Shown here: in pieces, positions 42,440-51,201 of the stretch | How positions within the stretch are numbered: position 1 is the first letter of the stretch | Layout of the letters: every line of letters begins with the position of its first letter | From: Lachnospiraceae bacterium | GTDB taxonomy: Bacteria > Bacillota > Clostridia > Lachnospirales > Lachnospiraceae | Assembly (NCBI GenBank): GCA_910575445.1 | Contig: CAJTFW010000006.1 | Span: 1 to 64,000, forward strand | Length of the DNA: 64,000 bases | Direction of reading: 5' to 3' | Notes under the pieces: model-generated | What the model was told of the DNA's origin: nothing | Database searches by the model: none | The model's input: only the letters and a program-made list of their open reading frames with translations | Position numbers and translations under genes: made by a program

Positions 42440-43612
42440 TTACATATCTGGTGTATCCGATTTGTCTGGTGTAAACAGTCTTCTTGCCACGTCACGGGTA
42501 AATTCGCCAGTCTTTTTGGACTCTTCAAATACTAATCTGGTCTGCTTGCGGATTAAGTCTACGGTATCTTTAACGATAGCTGCAGCAGCGTCTGCATCAT
42601 TCATATTCTCAATCTTTACAAGACGGAAGATAACTGCCTCATAGATACGGATACCACCAAGGTTCGAGATAAAGTCAACTGCTACATCTACGCCGTTTTT
42701 GCGAAGAATCTCGTCTGCTTCTGGAGTGGTAGGAATGTTAGCAGCCTCTACAAGAAGAGATGCTTTAATCTTGTCTGCGTTGGTAGCATTGATAACGTCT
42801 TCAAGAGCTGCCGGAATCAGAATATCACACTCCTGGCTAATCCACTCACTGTTTGGAAGTACCTGATAGTTTGGCTCAAAAGCGTCTTTGTTCAGGACAC
42901 CCTTTGGAAGTCTGGTCTCTACTAATTTTTTAATGTTCAGACCATCTTTGCAGTATAACAGACCATTGACATCTGCGATACCAACTACTTTATAGCCCAT
43001 GTTATTAAGAGAATTTACACAGCTTGCGCCTACGCAGCCAAAGCCCTGGATAATTACGCTTGCGCCTTCTTTGCCGCCTTTCATCTTCCAAGCTTCATCA
43101 AGTGCAGCTGCAACGCCATAACCGGTAATCATATCATACATCTTGAATCCGTCGTAGGTTAATTCTTTCTCTGCTCTGTCATGGTTTACGATACCTACAT
43201 GGATATCCGGGTCTTCTTTCATTGCTTTGGTCTGTGGAATACCAATACCAAGGTCATCTAAGATTCTAAGTACATCAGAGTAATCTACACCTAAGTCTCC
43301 TCCGATGGATACACCAGCATTGATAAATGGAGCAGTTGCAGTCAAGAATCTGCGAAGTACATCTAAAGCGTCTGGTGCGTTGTAGTCATAAGCGATACCA
43401 GCTTTGCAGCCGCCGGTGGTCTGAGATTCACATGCTTTATATTTGTAACCCATTGTGGTAGCCAGGCGGATAACCTCTTCTTTGGTTACGGTTGGGTGCA
43501 TTCTGGTTCCACCACCACAGTAGTGACCTACGAAATTGTAAGCACACATCCATCCTTTTGCGTCTGTCTCTGTGTCGTTCCACTCAATTACTACATAAGG
43601 TTTGTTAGCCAT
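42440..43612 (-). CDS. Glu/Leu/Phe/Val-type amino-acid dehydrogenase
   Basis: A 390-residue NAD(P)-dependent dehydrogenase. The N-terminal dimerisation/catalytic domain has GGGTRMHPTVTKEEV and TTGGCKAGIAYDY with the catalytic Lys; the C-terminal Rossmann domain has IIQGFGCVGASCVNSLNNMGYKVVGIAD. Compared with glutamate dehydrogenases the GGAKGG stretch is altered to GGCKAG, so the amino acid may not be glutamate. It would deaminate the substrate to a 2-oxoacid for the Kor enzyme. AGGAGG precedes the start. Confidence 0.88.
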   Translation of the reverse strand: MANKPYVVIEWNDTETDAKGWMCAYNFVGHYCGGGTRMHPTVTKEEVIRLATTMGYKYKACESQTTGGCKAGIAYDYNAPDALDVLRRFLTATAPFINAGVSIGGDLGVDYSDVLRILDDLGIGIPQTKAMKEDPDIHVGIVNHDRAEKELTYDGFKMYDMITGYGVAAALDEAWKMKGGKEGASVIIQGFGCVGASCVNSLNNMGYKVVGIADVNGLLYCKDGLNIKKLVETRLPKGVLNKDAFEPNYQVLPNSEWISQECDILIPAALEDVINATNADKIKASLLVEAANIPTTPEADEILRKNGVDVAVDFISNLGGIRIYEAVIFRLVKIENMNDADAAAAIVKDTVDLIRKQTRLVFEESKKTGEFTRDVARRLFTPDKSDTPDM

Positions 43613-43646
43613 GATACATAATCCTCCTAGAAATGTTCTGAATTAT

Positions 43647-43738
43647 AGAACCTTGTTCTCTGTACAGATGATTTTTTAAACTCGGTATAAACCGAGTTAT
43701 CTCCGGGCCCGATGTTCTGTATAAGAGAACTTCGTTCT
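43647..43738. promoter_or_regulatory. Two AGAAC-N3-GTTCT operators before the dehydrogenase operon
   Basis: AGAAC-CTT-GTTCT (43647-43659) and AGAAC-TTC-GTTCT (43726-43738) are matching palindromes 79 bases apart, on either side of an AACTCGG.../...CCGAGTT hairpin (43679-43698). They sit between the IclR gene and the dehydrogenase gene and are candidate IclR sites. Confidence 0.5.
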
Positions 43739-43841
43739 GATTTTTTTATAAATTCATCATACCATTGTTGGTCAATATTTTCAATCCCTAACTTCACTCT
43801 TTTGGTTTTTCGGCATATTGCACAAATTATAGGGGTGATTT

Positions 43842-44603
43842 TTATAACCTTTTCTGAATTTCCTGTCCATAGTGTTGCAGGATACCTGCAAATGCCTGGA
43901 TTTTCTCCTCGCTCATGCGAAGAGATGGTGCGCTGATGCTTAATCCGGCTTCTGGCTTTTCTTCATGGTTGATTAAAGCAATGCCAACACACTTGATACC
44001 GAACATCAGTTCCATATCATCTAAGCCATATCCACGTATACGAGTCTTTTGAATCTCTTCTTCAAGTGCATCAATATCTGTGATGGTATATTCCGTAAAA
44101 GCTTTTAGCGGCCCCTGAATCCGCTTGGCACGCTCCTCCTTATCCATCTTAGATAAGATGGCTTTACCAACGCTTGTGCAGTACATCTTGGCACGCTCTC
44201 CTGTGACAATACTTCCGGGCAACTTCTGTGAATCAGGATAGACGGCTTCTAGATAGATGACTTCATCCCCCCTTGGAATTGTCAGATAGACGACTTCTCC
44301 TGATTCTTCCGCAATCTTTCGCATAAATGGAAGTGCGATGCGGCTGATATCCAGATTCTCTCTTAATGCCCGACTTAGAGTGAAGATAGCCATACCTAAG
44401 CGGAATTTACCAGAATCCGGGTCTTGCTCGAGATATCCCATAGCCTTAAAGGTCATCAGGATATTGTGGACATTGCTTTTGTACAGTCCCAGTTTCTCGC
44501 TGATTTCGGTTACTCCTAATGGTTGCTTTTCAACAAAACATCCAAGGACATCGAGTGCCTTTTGCAGACTTTTGACTTTTACTTCGGTTCCAATGTCTCT
44601 CAT
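43842..44603 (-). CDS. IclR-family transcriptional regulator
   Basis: A 253-residue IclR protein: winged helix SLQKALDVLGCFVEKQPLGVTEISEKLGLYKSNVHNILMTF, then a GAF-like effector domain with TGERAKMYCTSVGKAILSKM and MELMFGIKCVGIALINH. It is the first gene of the minus-strand amino-acid fermentation locus and is separated by ~230 bases with two palindromes from the dehydrogenase gene. It probably senses the amino acid or its oxoacid. Confidence 0.9.
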   Translation of the reverse strand: MRDIGTEVKVKSLQKALDVLGCFVEKQPLGVTEISEKLGLYKSNVHNILMTFKAMGYLEQDPDSGKFRLGMAIFTLSRALRENLDISRIALPFMRKIAEESGEVVYLTIPRGDEVIYLEAVYPDSQKLPGSIVTGERAKMYCTSVGKAILSKMDKEERAKRIQGPLKAFTEYTITDIDALEEEIQKTRIRGYGLDDMELMFGIKCVGIALINHEEKPEAGLSISAPSLRMSEEKIQAFAGILQHYGQEIQKRL

Positions 44604-44741
44604 ACAGTTTCCTCCCTTTTAATTTGTAAAAGATAACTCTTTTGATGACTATTTTACAACTGGCAGCTGTTTTGAAAAGAGTTATATTAATTAGTGTAAC
44701 ATATAAAAGGGGAGTTTGGCTATATGCTTTTAAAAAAGAAG

Positions 44742-45431
44742 CTAGATAGGGCTTCGGATTTCCGCTAAGTAGAGGATTCCAGGTGTATGTGTCAGAGTTG
44801 TAATAAGCTTTTGATGATTGGTGTGTTTTTCAAGTTTTAGAGAGAGGTTCATAGAGTGGCTGCCCAGAATACGCCCTTGGGGAGAATCCTGGTAGATTTC
44901 AGAGATTTCTCCTTTCATAGTACGGATAATATTGATAAGGTGGGGCATCTGTAAGTCGTTGTCGTATTCCAGATAGAGATGCAGAGTTTTACTGTAACTT
45001 TTTATCAGAGCATCTAATCGTTGCATAATAGTCATAATAAACAGAATAAGGATAAGAGCGATAAGAGCGGCCTGGTAGAAACCAATGCCAATCGTAAGGC
45101 CAAGACCGGCAGCGACCCAGAGGCCAGCCGCAGTGGTCAGACCGCGGACAATATTGTTGCGGGTAATAATAATGGTGCCAGCTCCTAAAAATCCAATACC
45201 ACTGACCACTTGGGCACCAATGCGGGCAGGGTCACCGGTGCCATTTTGAAGATAAAGATATTGATTGGCAAGCATGATAAGGGAGGAGCCAATACAGACA
45301 AGCATATAGGTACGAAAGCCAGCAGGCTGGTTTTTACATTCGCGCTCGATGCCTAAGATGGCTCCGGCGAACATGGCAAGACACAGGCGGGTGGTGATAA
45401 CTTTAAGGGAGAGTAGTTCCTGGGGGTTCAT
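44742..45431 (-). CDS. MgtC/SapB-family membrane protein
   Basis: A 229-residue protein. The N-terminal ~145 residues form the MgtC membrane domain: AMFAGAILGIERECKNQPAGFRTYMLVCIGSSLIMLANQY, then RIGAQVVSGIGFLGAGTII and GLTTAAGLWVAAGLGL. A soluble C-terminal domain of ~80 residues resembles an ACT fold. The family modulates membrane energetics and magnesium or acid tolerance. It is the last gene of the carboxylate transporter operon. Confidence 0.9.
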   Translation of the reverse strand: MNPQELLSLKVITTRLCLAMFAGAILGIERECKNQPAGFRTYMLVCIGSSLIMLANQYLYLQNGTGDPARIGAQVVSGIGFLGAGTIIITRNNIVRGLTTAAGLWVAAGLGLTIGIGFYQAALIALILILFIMTIMQRLDALIKSYSKTLHLYLEYDNDLQMPHLINIIRTMKGEISEIYQDSPQGRILGSHSMNLSLKLEKHTNHQKLITTLTHTPGILYLAEIRSPI

Positions 45432-45442
45432 AGATAGTCTCC

Positions 45443-46162
45443 TTATAGTTTGTGGCGTTTTTCAGAGAGAATTTTGGCAAAACGCTTTTCGTCTGCGTTT
45501 AAGACAAGCTCTTCTGGAAAATGCAGTTCTTGAAGCAAGGCGATGGATTTTTGAAAGACCCCAATCTTATCAACAAAATGTCCATCGGAGGATACAACAA
45601 TAGGGAGGGAGTGTTTGACACAGGCGGTAAGGATTTCGCGGCGCATAATATCTCCTCCGGGGCGTGTAACAGGGGACTGCTCGTTTAACTCCATAATTTT
45701 CCCATGACGGGCAAACATATGTACGACCTGGTCGATGTCAAATGGATAGCGCGGGTCATCACAGTGTCCAATAACATCGACAGCAGGGTTCTCAGCGATG
45801 GCGAGCCAGGCTTTGGTATGAGCCTTTTTATCTTTGGGCTGAATAACCGTGGGATGCATAGAGGCAATAACCCATTCTAACCATTCTAGAAGGTCAGGCG
45901 GCATATCTAAGTGTCCATTGTAATCTAAGATATTGACTTCAACACCTCGAATTAACTGAACACCGTCTATCTCCTGGGGTAAAGCATGCATACTTTTGAA
46001 ATAAGAAGGAGTTGGTGCACCAGGTAAGGCGGAGTAGACATGTTCTGTAAGACACAGGTATTTGATGCCTCTTTTTCTGGCAGCTTGGATATTTTCATAT
46101 AGGGTGCTGAAAGCATCACCACTGATGATAGTGTGGGTGTGCGTATCTGCGATTAGTTTCAT
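45443..46162 (-). CDS. PHP-domain phosphoesterase (YcdX-like)
   Basis: A 239-residue PHP hydrolase with metal ligands in ADTHTHTIISGDAFST, CLTEHV, GVEVNI, SMHP, IGHCDD and SSDGHF, in the order of YcdX-type phosphatases (trinuclear Zn/Mn). Preceded by AGGAGG and directly adjoining the isomerase stop. It may dephosphorylate a sugar phosphate or similar small molecule. The association with a tricarboxylate-type transporter is unusual. Confidence 0.87.
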   Translation of the reverse strand: MKLIADTHTHTIISGDAFSTLYENIQAARKRGIKYLCLTEHVYSALPGAPTPSYFKSMHALPQEIDGVQLIRGVEVNILDYNGHLDMPPDLLEWLEWVIASMHPTVIQPKDKKAHTKAWLAIAENPAVDVIGHCDDPRYPFDIDQVVHMFARHGKIMELNEQSPVTRPGGDIMRREILTACVKHSLPIVVSSDGHFVDKIGVFQKSIALLQELHFPEELVLNADEKRFAKILSEKRHKL

Positions 46163-47068
46163 CTAATTTTTACCTCCTGCTTGTAGCAGCACTTTTTGTT
46201 TTTCAATCTTGGTGATAAGGTATCTTCCTACATCGTGTAAATATCTGGCAGATGTAAGAAGAAAATCAACATCATAGGAGCGATAGAGATTGATAACTTC
46301 AAATGTCAAATCGCCAGAATAATCGATGGTGGCAAGGGCTTTTGTAATGCTCTCCCAATCCATCAAACCATGTCCGGGCACAATATGGTCATCGGTGCGA
46401 AAGAGATTGTCATTGACATGAAGCGCTTTGACACGACCATTAAGTGTCAGAAGAGTCTTAGCAGGGTCTTCTCCTGTGATACTGCAGTGACCGGTATCAA
46501 CACAACATAGATAGTCAGAGGGCTCTAGCATATCATAAAAACGGGCATATTCTTCAGGATTAGAGAAGACATCACGCGTGATAACGCCGCGTCTATGGTC
46601 GTATTGGTACATATTTTCCAGTGCGATTTTTACTTGAAATTCTCTGGCGTAGGGCAAAAGCCTGTGATAGAATTCCAGATTCATGTTCCACAGAAGTTCT
46701 TCATTGCCCTGGTAAGGCAGATGATGGATAGGGTGGATAACAACATGTGGAATCTTCAGGGCTGCACAGACTTCAAAACAGCGCTTACATAAAGGAAGAA
46801 CTTCCTTTTCATAGTCTGGAAAGAGACTGGTATCAAAGACAAAAGGACCATGAGCCTGGTTAAAATAGACGCCATTATCTTGGGCGATTTTTAAGATTTC
46901 TTCGGCATATGTAAGATATTGATGGGAGCAAAAAGGCGATTCTTTTCGTTCAAGCATCGGAGAAAAGCCATAGTCAATCGCATCAAAGCCAGCTTTTGCT
47001 AATAATTCAATCGCACCGCGCTCTCCTACATGGGGGCGAAGGAAACTGTTTTCTGTGGATAAATTCAT
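46163..47068 (-). CDS. Sugar phosphate isomerase/epimerase (TIM barrel)
   Basis: A 301-residue xylose-isomerase-like TIM barrel starting MNLSTENSFLRPHVGERGAI. It has metal-binding Glu and His positions in IALENMYQYDH, CCVDTGHCSITG and HVNDNLFRTDDHIVPGHG, and the late TFEVINLYRS. ATG 47068 with AGGAGG seven bases upstream is clear. Together with the transporter and the PHP gene it suggests uptake and conversion of a hydroxylated carboxylate or sugar acid. Confidence 0.87.
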   Translation of the reverse strand: MNLSTENSFLRPHVGERGAIELLAKAGFDAIDYGFSPMLERKESPFCSHQYLTYAEEILKIAQDNGVYFNQAHGPFVFDTSLFPDYEKEVLPLCKRCFEVCAALKIPHVVIHPIHHLPYQGNEELLWNMNLEFYHRLLPYAREFQVKIALENMYQYDHRRGVITRDVFSNPEEYARFYDMLEPSDYLCCVDTGHCSITGEDPAKTLLTLNGRVKALHVNDNLFRTDDHIVPGHGLMDWESITKALATIDYSGDLTFEVINLYRSYDVDFLLTSARYLHDVGRYLITKIEKQKVLLQAGGKN

Positions 47069-47078
47069 AAGGTACCTC

Positions 47079-48584
47079 CTAATGTTCGGTCTTTTGTTTT
47101 TGACGGTTGGCGATAAGGATATTTCCAATAATCGGATATAAAAGTGCAAGAAAGGCAAGAACGATAATCGCACAGGAGACTGGACGCGTGAAAAATACCA
47201 TCACATTTCCTTTGGACAGAATCAGTGCACGTCGAAGTGCAGTCTCAAAAAGAGAACCTAAGACTAATGCAATACACATCGGAGTAACTGGAAATCCGTA
47301 TTTTTTCATAACAAACCCAAGAAAGCCAAAGAAAATCACCACAAAAACTTCAAAGATATTGTTGCCAATCGCAAAGGCACCCATAATACACATAACGATA
47401 ATACAAGGCGACATCAGGGATTGTGGAATCTTCGCCACCTGTGTGAAAAGTTTCACAAAGAGAGAACCCTGTAACAGCATAAAAAGATTGATAAAGAACA
47501 ATCCACCCATAATTGCATAGACCCAGGTATTTCCCTCTGTAAACAGATTGGGACCAGGGGTAATCCCCTGCATAGTCAGTGCACCCAATAAGATAGCCAT
47601 AACGCCGTCTCCTGGAATACCAAGTGTAAGCATAGGAATCATAGCAGCTCCGGTGACTGCATTGTTGGCACTTTCGGCAGCGATAATGCCTTCTACAGAA
47701 CCATCACCAAATTCTTCGGGATGAGCGGAGCTTCGTTTGGCTTCATTGTAGGCAAACATTGCGCCCTCTGCGCCTCCGGTTCCAGGAACAGCACCTACTA
47801 AGATACCAATAAAGGAAGATTTGATAAGAAGCTTCCAGTGACGCAAAATATCAAGATAAGAGATAGTTGCCTTATTGACCTCCAGAATTTTTAATTTTTC
47901 ATCGCCATGGAGATAGACCATTTTGCAGTTGATTAACACTTGTCCAAGGGCATAGGCGCCCAGAAGTGCACTAATCATCTTAATACCAGATACCATATAG
48001 TAATTTCCAAAGACCAGGCGGTTCGTACCAAAGACAGGGTCTGCGCCGACACAGGCTAATAAAAGACCAAAAGCAGCTGAGAGAATTCCCTTACACAACT
48101 TATCTAAGTCAGTGCCTTCTAGTCCAATCGAAGCAAAGATACCAAAGCAGCAGAGTGCAAAATATTCCGGGGAAGCGACATTGACGATGGCCTTTGCCAG
48201 AAGCGGTGCAAAAAAAGCAAGTGCAATACAGCTTATCAGTCCTCCTATGGTGGAAGCGACTAGAGAGCAGCGAAGAGCATCTCCTGCCCGCCCTTTTCTA
48301 GAGAGGGGATAACCTTCCATCGCGGTACAGACAGCATTGGCCGTACCAGGTGTATTGATAAGCGCAGCCGTAATCGAGCCTCCATACATACCGCCGCAAT
48401 AGGCGCCAAGCAAGAGAAACATTGCTGACAAAGAATCCATATGAAAAGTCATTGTCAAAAGAATCGTCACAGCAAAAGAGACACTTAAACCCGGCGCAGC
48501 TCCGATTAAGATACCGACTAGGATGCCAATATTCATCATCAGCAGATTGGCGGGCAGCAAAACATTTTGAATACTTTCTAACAA
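47079..48584 (-). CDS. Tripartite tricarboxylate transporter, large membrane subunit (TctA family)
   Basis: A 501-residue membrane protein with ~12 segments and TctA signatures (GAAPGLSVSFAVTILLTMTF, GGMYGGSITAALINTPGTANAVCT, and the second-half counterpart GAVPGTGGAEGAMFAYNEAKR). A TTG start at 48584 is chosen because AAAGGAGAG lies nine bases upstream, giving the usual family length. It carries out sodium- or proton-coupled uptake of a carboxylate delivered by the TctC protein. Confidence 0.9.
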   Translation of the reverse strand: MLESIQNVLLPANLLMMNIGILVGILIGAAPGLSVSFAVTILLTMTFHMDSLSAMFLLLGAYCGGMYGGSITAALINTPGTANAVCTAMEGYPLSRKGRAGDALRCSLVASTIGGLISCIALAFFAPLLAKAIVNVASPEYFALCCFGIFASIGLEGTDLDKLCKGILSAAFGLLLACVGADPVFGTNRLVFGNYYMVSGIKMISALLGAYALGQVLINCKMVYLHGDEKLKILEVNKATISYLDILRHWKLLIKSSFIGILVGAVPGTGGAEGAMFAYNEAKRSSAHPEEFGDGSVEGIIAAESANNAVTGAAMIPMLTLGIPGDGVMAILLGALTMQGITPGPNLFTEGNTWVYAIMGGLFFINLFMLLQGSLFVKLFTQVAKIPQSLMSPCIIVMCIMGAFAIGNNIFEVFVVIFFGFLGFVMKKYGFPVTPMCIALVLGSLFETALRRALILSKGNVMVFFTRPVSCAIIVLAFLALLYPIIGNILIANRQKQKTEH

Positions 48585-48604
48585 TCTTATTCTCTCCTTT
48601 CGTA

Positions 48605-49096
48605 TCAGCGAATGGGAACCAGAAGTATATAACGAAACAGAAGGTACAGTATCAAGGCAAATGCATAATAGATGCCATAATAATGCCATTTGCGGCATCC
48701 AATAGACAGAAGAATTACAGGAGGAACGGTAACGGTCGCCAAGATAAACCCAAGTTTATAAAACAGAATGCCATAGAGAAGAATCAGTAAAAATACCAGG
48801 TAGGGAATCAGAGAAGCTAAGCGTTCTTTTGCCGTATTTGGTATATGGTTTGTCTCCTCTAAAGTGCTCTCTAGGTTACGCGCGGCAAGATACAGGCGTA
48901 TAGAATTCAGAAGTCCAATCACTGCCGCAATCAAGAAGATAATCGCGGCAAAGCGCGGAAATGTATCAGGTGAGAAGGCCTCAGCTGCCGCGGAACTGCT
49001 TACATATATCTGATTGGGGATAATGAAAAAATAGACAATTATTGCTGCAAGAATCAGGATGCAATATACGATTAAATCTCGTTTGATTTCTTTCAT
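48605..49096 (-). CDS. Tripartite tricarboxylate transporter, small membrane subunit (TctB family)
   Basis: A 163-residue protein with four hydrophobic segments (residues ~8-30, ~48-70, ~92-125, ~130-155), of TctB size and placed directly before the TctA gene. Sequence conservation in this family is low, so the call rests on size, membrane pattern and position. The gap upstream to the binding-protein gene is occupied by two hairpin repeats. Confidence 0.82.
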   Translation of the reverse strand: MKEIKRDLIVYCILILAAIIVYFFIIPNQIYVSSSAAAEAFSPDTFPRFAAIIFLIAAVIGLLNSIRLYLAARNLESTLEETNHIPNTAKERLASLIPYLVFLLILLYGILFYKLGFILATVTVPPVILLSIGCRKWHYYGIYYAFALILYLLFRYILLVPIR

Positions 49097-49124
49097 AGAT
49101 AAAATCCTTTCGTTTATAAGTAGG

Positions 49125-49341
49125 AGGGACGCTCGCCACGGCCTGGCAGATGTTCCTTCCAGACCCCGCTCGCGCTTAATGGACGCCTATAGCGGTACTA
49201 AATTCGCGACTGCGCGTTCCGCTTGCGCTCACCCCGTGCCGATGGCGCCCAATGGGTCTTGCAGGAACATCTGCCAGACCATGTCGGGCTGTTTCTCGGC
49301 TGTGATACACACGCTTCGGGCGTAACACTTCACCTATACCC
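49125..49341 (+). repeat. Long-hairpin intergenic repeat, copy B
   Basis: Same orientation and nearly the same sequence as the element at 21158. Outer arms CTGGCAGATGTTCC and GGAACATCTGCCAG are perfectly complementary, around AGACCC/GGGTCT and the conserved core. It lacks the inner TTAATG/CATTAA pairing because one side reads CACCCC. It lies within the tctC-tctB gap. Confidence 0.82.
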
Positions 49342-49394
49342 CCTACACAGTATTACATGATAGTCTTATATAACTTATGGCTGGTCGTAGTCAG

Positions 49395-49558
49395 CCAGGG
49401 CGGGAGGGCAATAGGTTCCTGAAAGACCCATTGGGCGCCATCGGCACTTAATGAGCGCAAGCGGAACGCGCAGTCGCGAATTTAGTACCGCTATAGGCGT
49501 CCATTAAGCGAGAGCGGGGTCTGGAAGGAACCTATTGCCCTCCCGTCCTAGCGTCCTC
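49395..49558 (-). repeat. Long-hairpin intergenic repeat, copy C (inverted)
   Basis: The core (AGACCC...TATAGCGGTACTAAATTCGCG...GGGTCT) is nearly identical to copies A and B but inverted. The outer arms are different: GGGAGGGCAATAGGTTCC (49404-49421) pairs perfectly with GGAACCTATTGCCCTCCC (49527-49544). So the arms changed while complementarity was kept. With copy B it forms a large inverted repeat inside the tct operon. Confidence 0.82.
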
Positions 49559-49640
49559 CATATCACCAAATATAAACTTCTTATAAAACTTTTACACTAT
49601 CATCAGCTACCCTATAATATAACGCCACTTCAGGCAGCAA

Positions 49641-50738
49641 TTAATAATCAACTACTTCCAAGCCAGCCTGGCGGAATACATTGGCATAGACATCCCGCTC
49701 AATCAGGAGCAGCTCCATAATCTCTTCGGAAGTATACAAGTCTGTATAAGGAGCATGATAGTTATCTTCACTCCATTTGATATAGCCTTCGGAAAGGACT
49801 GCTTCATTTAATTTTTCGGTCAGATAGTCGCAGATTTCCTGTGGGGTGTCAGAGCGGACAGCAGCGACCCACAGACATTTATTGCCTTCTAGCCCTTCAA
49901 TTCCCCATTCTGCACCACATGGAAGGTCTGGGAAGAAAGGACTTCTCTCACTGTCAATCGTCAAAAGCACATTGACATTGTCTCCTGCATCCACATATTT
50001 TGCTGCGAACATATCATCAAACGCCGCAAAGTCAACTTCGCCAGCCAAATATCCCTGATAAAGATTGGCAGCACCCTCATATGTGACCCAAGTAACATTG
50101 TCCTGAATTCCCATCTGCATAAACATCGTAATAGCAGCAACATAGTCAAAACCATTCATCGATGGAACACCAACCGTGAATGTTTCCCCGCTCTCCAAAA
50201 ATGCTTTTAATTCCTCGCTAGTGGAGATGCCCATACTGTCATTACAAGCTAAGGTTGCGATAATCGGAGAACACAGAATCTGTAGTGGTTTCCAATCTTC
50301 AAGTGTATAGGACAAAGTGTCATTTAACAGAGGTTGACTTAGTGCATTAGCTACACTTAACATTGTAATGGTAGAGCCATCCGCTGGCCTGGAATAAGCT
50401 TCTGACACACCGATGGTACCAGAACCACCGGAAACGTTTTCGACAATCGTGTTGACCGGGAAATCCGCATATTCTACCAGAGCACGTGAAGTCAAATCCA
50501 AACCATCTCCAGCACCAAAGGGAACCAAAAAGGTAATATCTTTTTCAGGAACCCATCCATCGGTACTGCCAGCATCTGCTTCAGTGGTTGATGGTGTGTC
50601 CGCATCTTGTGCAGCGGATGTGTTATTATCTTCGCTTGCTGGTGACTGTGCAGCGTTCTCACCGGTAGAAGAACAGGCACTAAGCAGCAGAGCAGAAACG
50701 AGAATGGAAGCCAATACAGTTATTGTTCTTTGTTTCAT
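49641..50738 (-). CDS. Tripartite tricarboxylate transporter substrate-binding lipoprotein (TctC/Bug family)
   Basis: A 365-residue lipoprotein: signal peptide with lipobox LLSAC, a Ser/Thr/Asp linker to ~65, then a Bug-type binding domain starting KDITFLVPFGAGDGLDLTSRAL and containing ENVSGGSGTIGVSEAYSRPADG, the two loops that hold a carboxylate. ATG 50738 is preferred, with AGGAGAGG upstream. It is the first gene of the operon and is separated from the membrane subunits by 544 bases of hairpin repeats. Confidence 0.9.
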   Translation of the reverse strand: MKQRTITVLASILVSALLLSACSSTGENAAQSPASEDNNTSAAQDADTPSTTEADAGSTDGWVPEKDITFLVPFGAGDGLDLTSRALVEYADFPVNTIVENVSGGSGTIGVSEAYSRPADGSTITMLSVANALSQPLLNDTLSYTLEDWKPLQILCSPIIATLACNDSMGISTSEELKAFLESGETFTVGVPSMNGFDYVAAITMFMQMGIQDNVTWVTYEGAANLYQGYLAGEVDFAAFDDMFAAKYVDAGDNVNVLLTIDSERSPFFPDLPCGAEWGIEGLEGNKCLWVAAVRSDTPQEICDYLTEKLNEAVLSEGYIKWSEDNYHAPYTDLYTSEEIMELLLIERDVYANVFRQAGLEVVDY

Positions 50739-51201
50739 CTTGTTACACCTCTCCTTTTCTGTGGGAGCTATCTGGTGATTAGCGTATCCAGAAGTGCTCC
50801 ATTTTATAAATGTAATGATGTCAGGGCAGAAGGTACGTTGCCCCTTATGATGCCACGGATTACTTCGCATTTTGTGTGCCTGTAATCCTAAAACACTTTA
50901 CGTTTGCTTATTTTCCTTGTCAAAAATAGCTGCGTTTTAGTGTTTTTATAGGTCTTAAGTTCAAAGATTCTTTTGGAATTACTCACGTTGGATTTTTGAA
51001 CTTTTGCCCAAGGCATCATATAATAGAGTTATATCATATGGCCTATTCCAAATCACCGGTTATCGGGAAGAAACCATATGTAGATAAACAGCAACTACGC
51101 TGTCAATCTTCGGAAACGTTTGCATTAATAAAAAATATTCTTTCACCAGAGGTATACATCATGTGAATTACATCTGGTGAAAAATATATTTGAAACAGTT
51201 A
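50739..51201. promoter_or_regulatory. Upstream region of the tct operon with LacI-type site
   Basis: This 463-base gap has no supported ORF. It contains GGAAACGTTTGC at 51112-51123, matching the operator-like site before the LacI gene (52249-52262), plus an A/T-rich tract and short inverted repeats such as GTTCAAAGATTC/GGATTTTTGAAC. A promoter for tctC is expected here, but no single pair of boxes stands out. Confidence 0.5.

Noticed and set aside
21158-49558. The repeat copies as boundaries of a 28-kb transposable island
   Set aside because: Copies A and B bracket the catabolic loci, but there is no integrase, target duplication or tRNA, and copy B lies within the tct operon. The arrangement could be coincidence.
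50428-50441. A third GGAAACGTTTTCG operator inside the tctC gene
   Set aside because: The sequence encodes the conserved VENVSGGSG loop of the binding protein, so the match is likely due to coding constraint.
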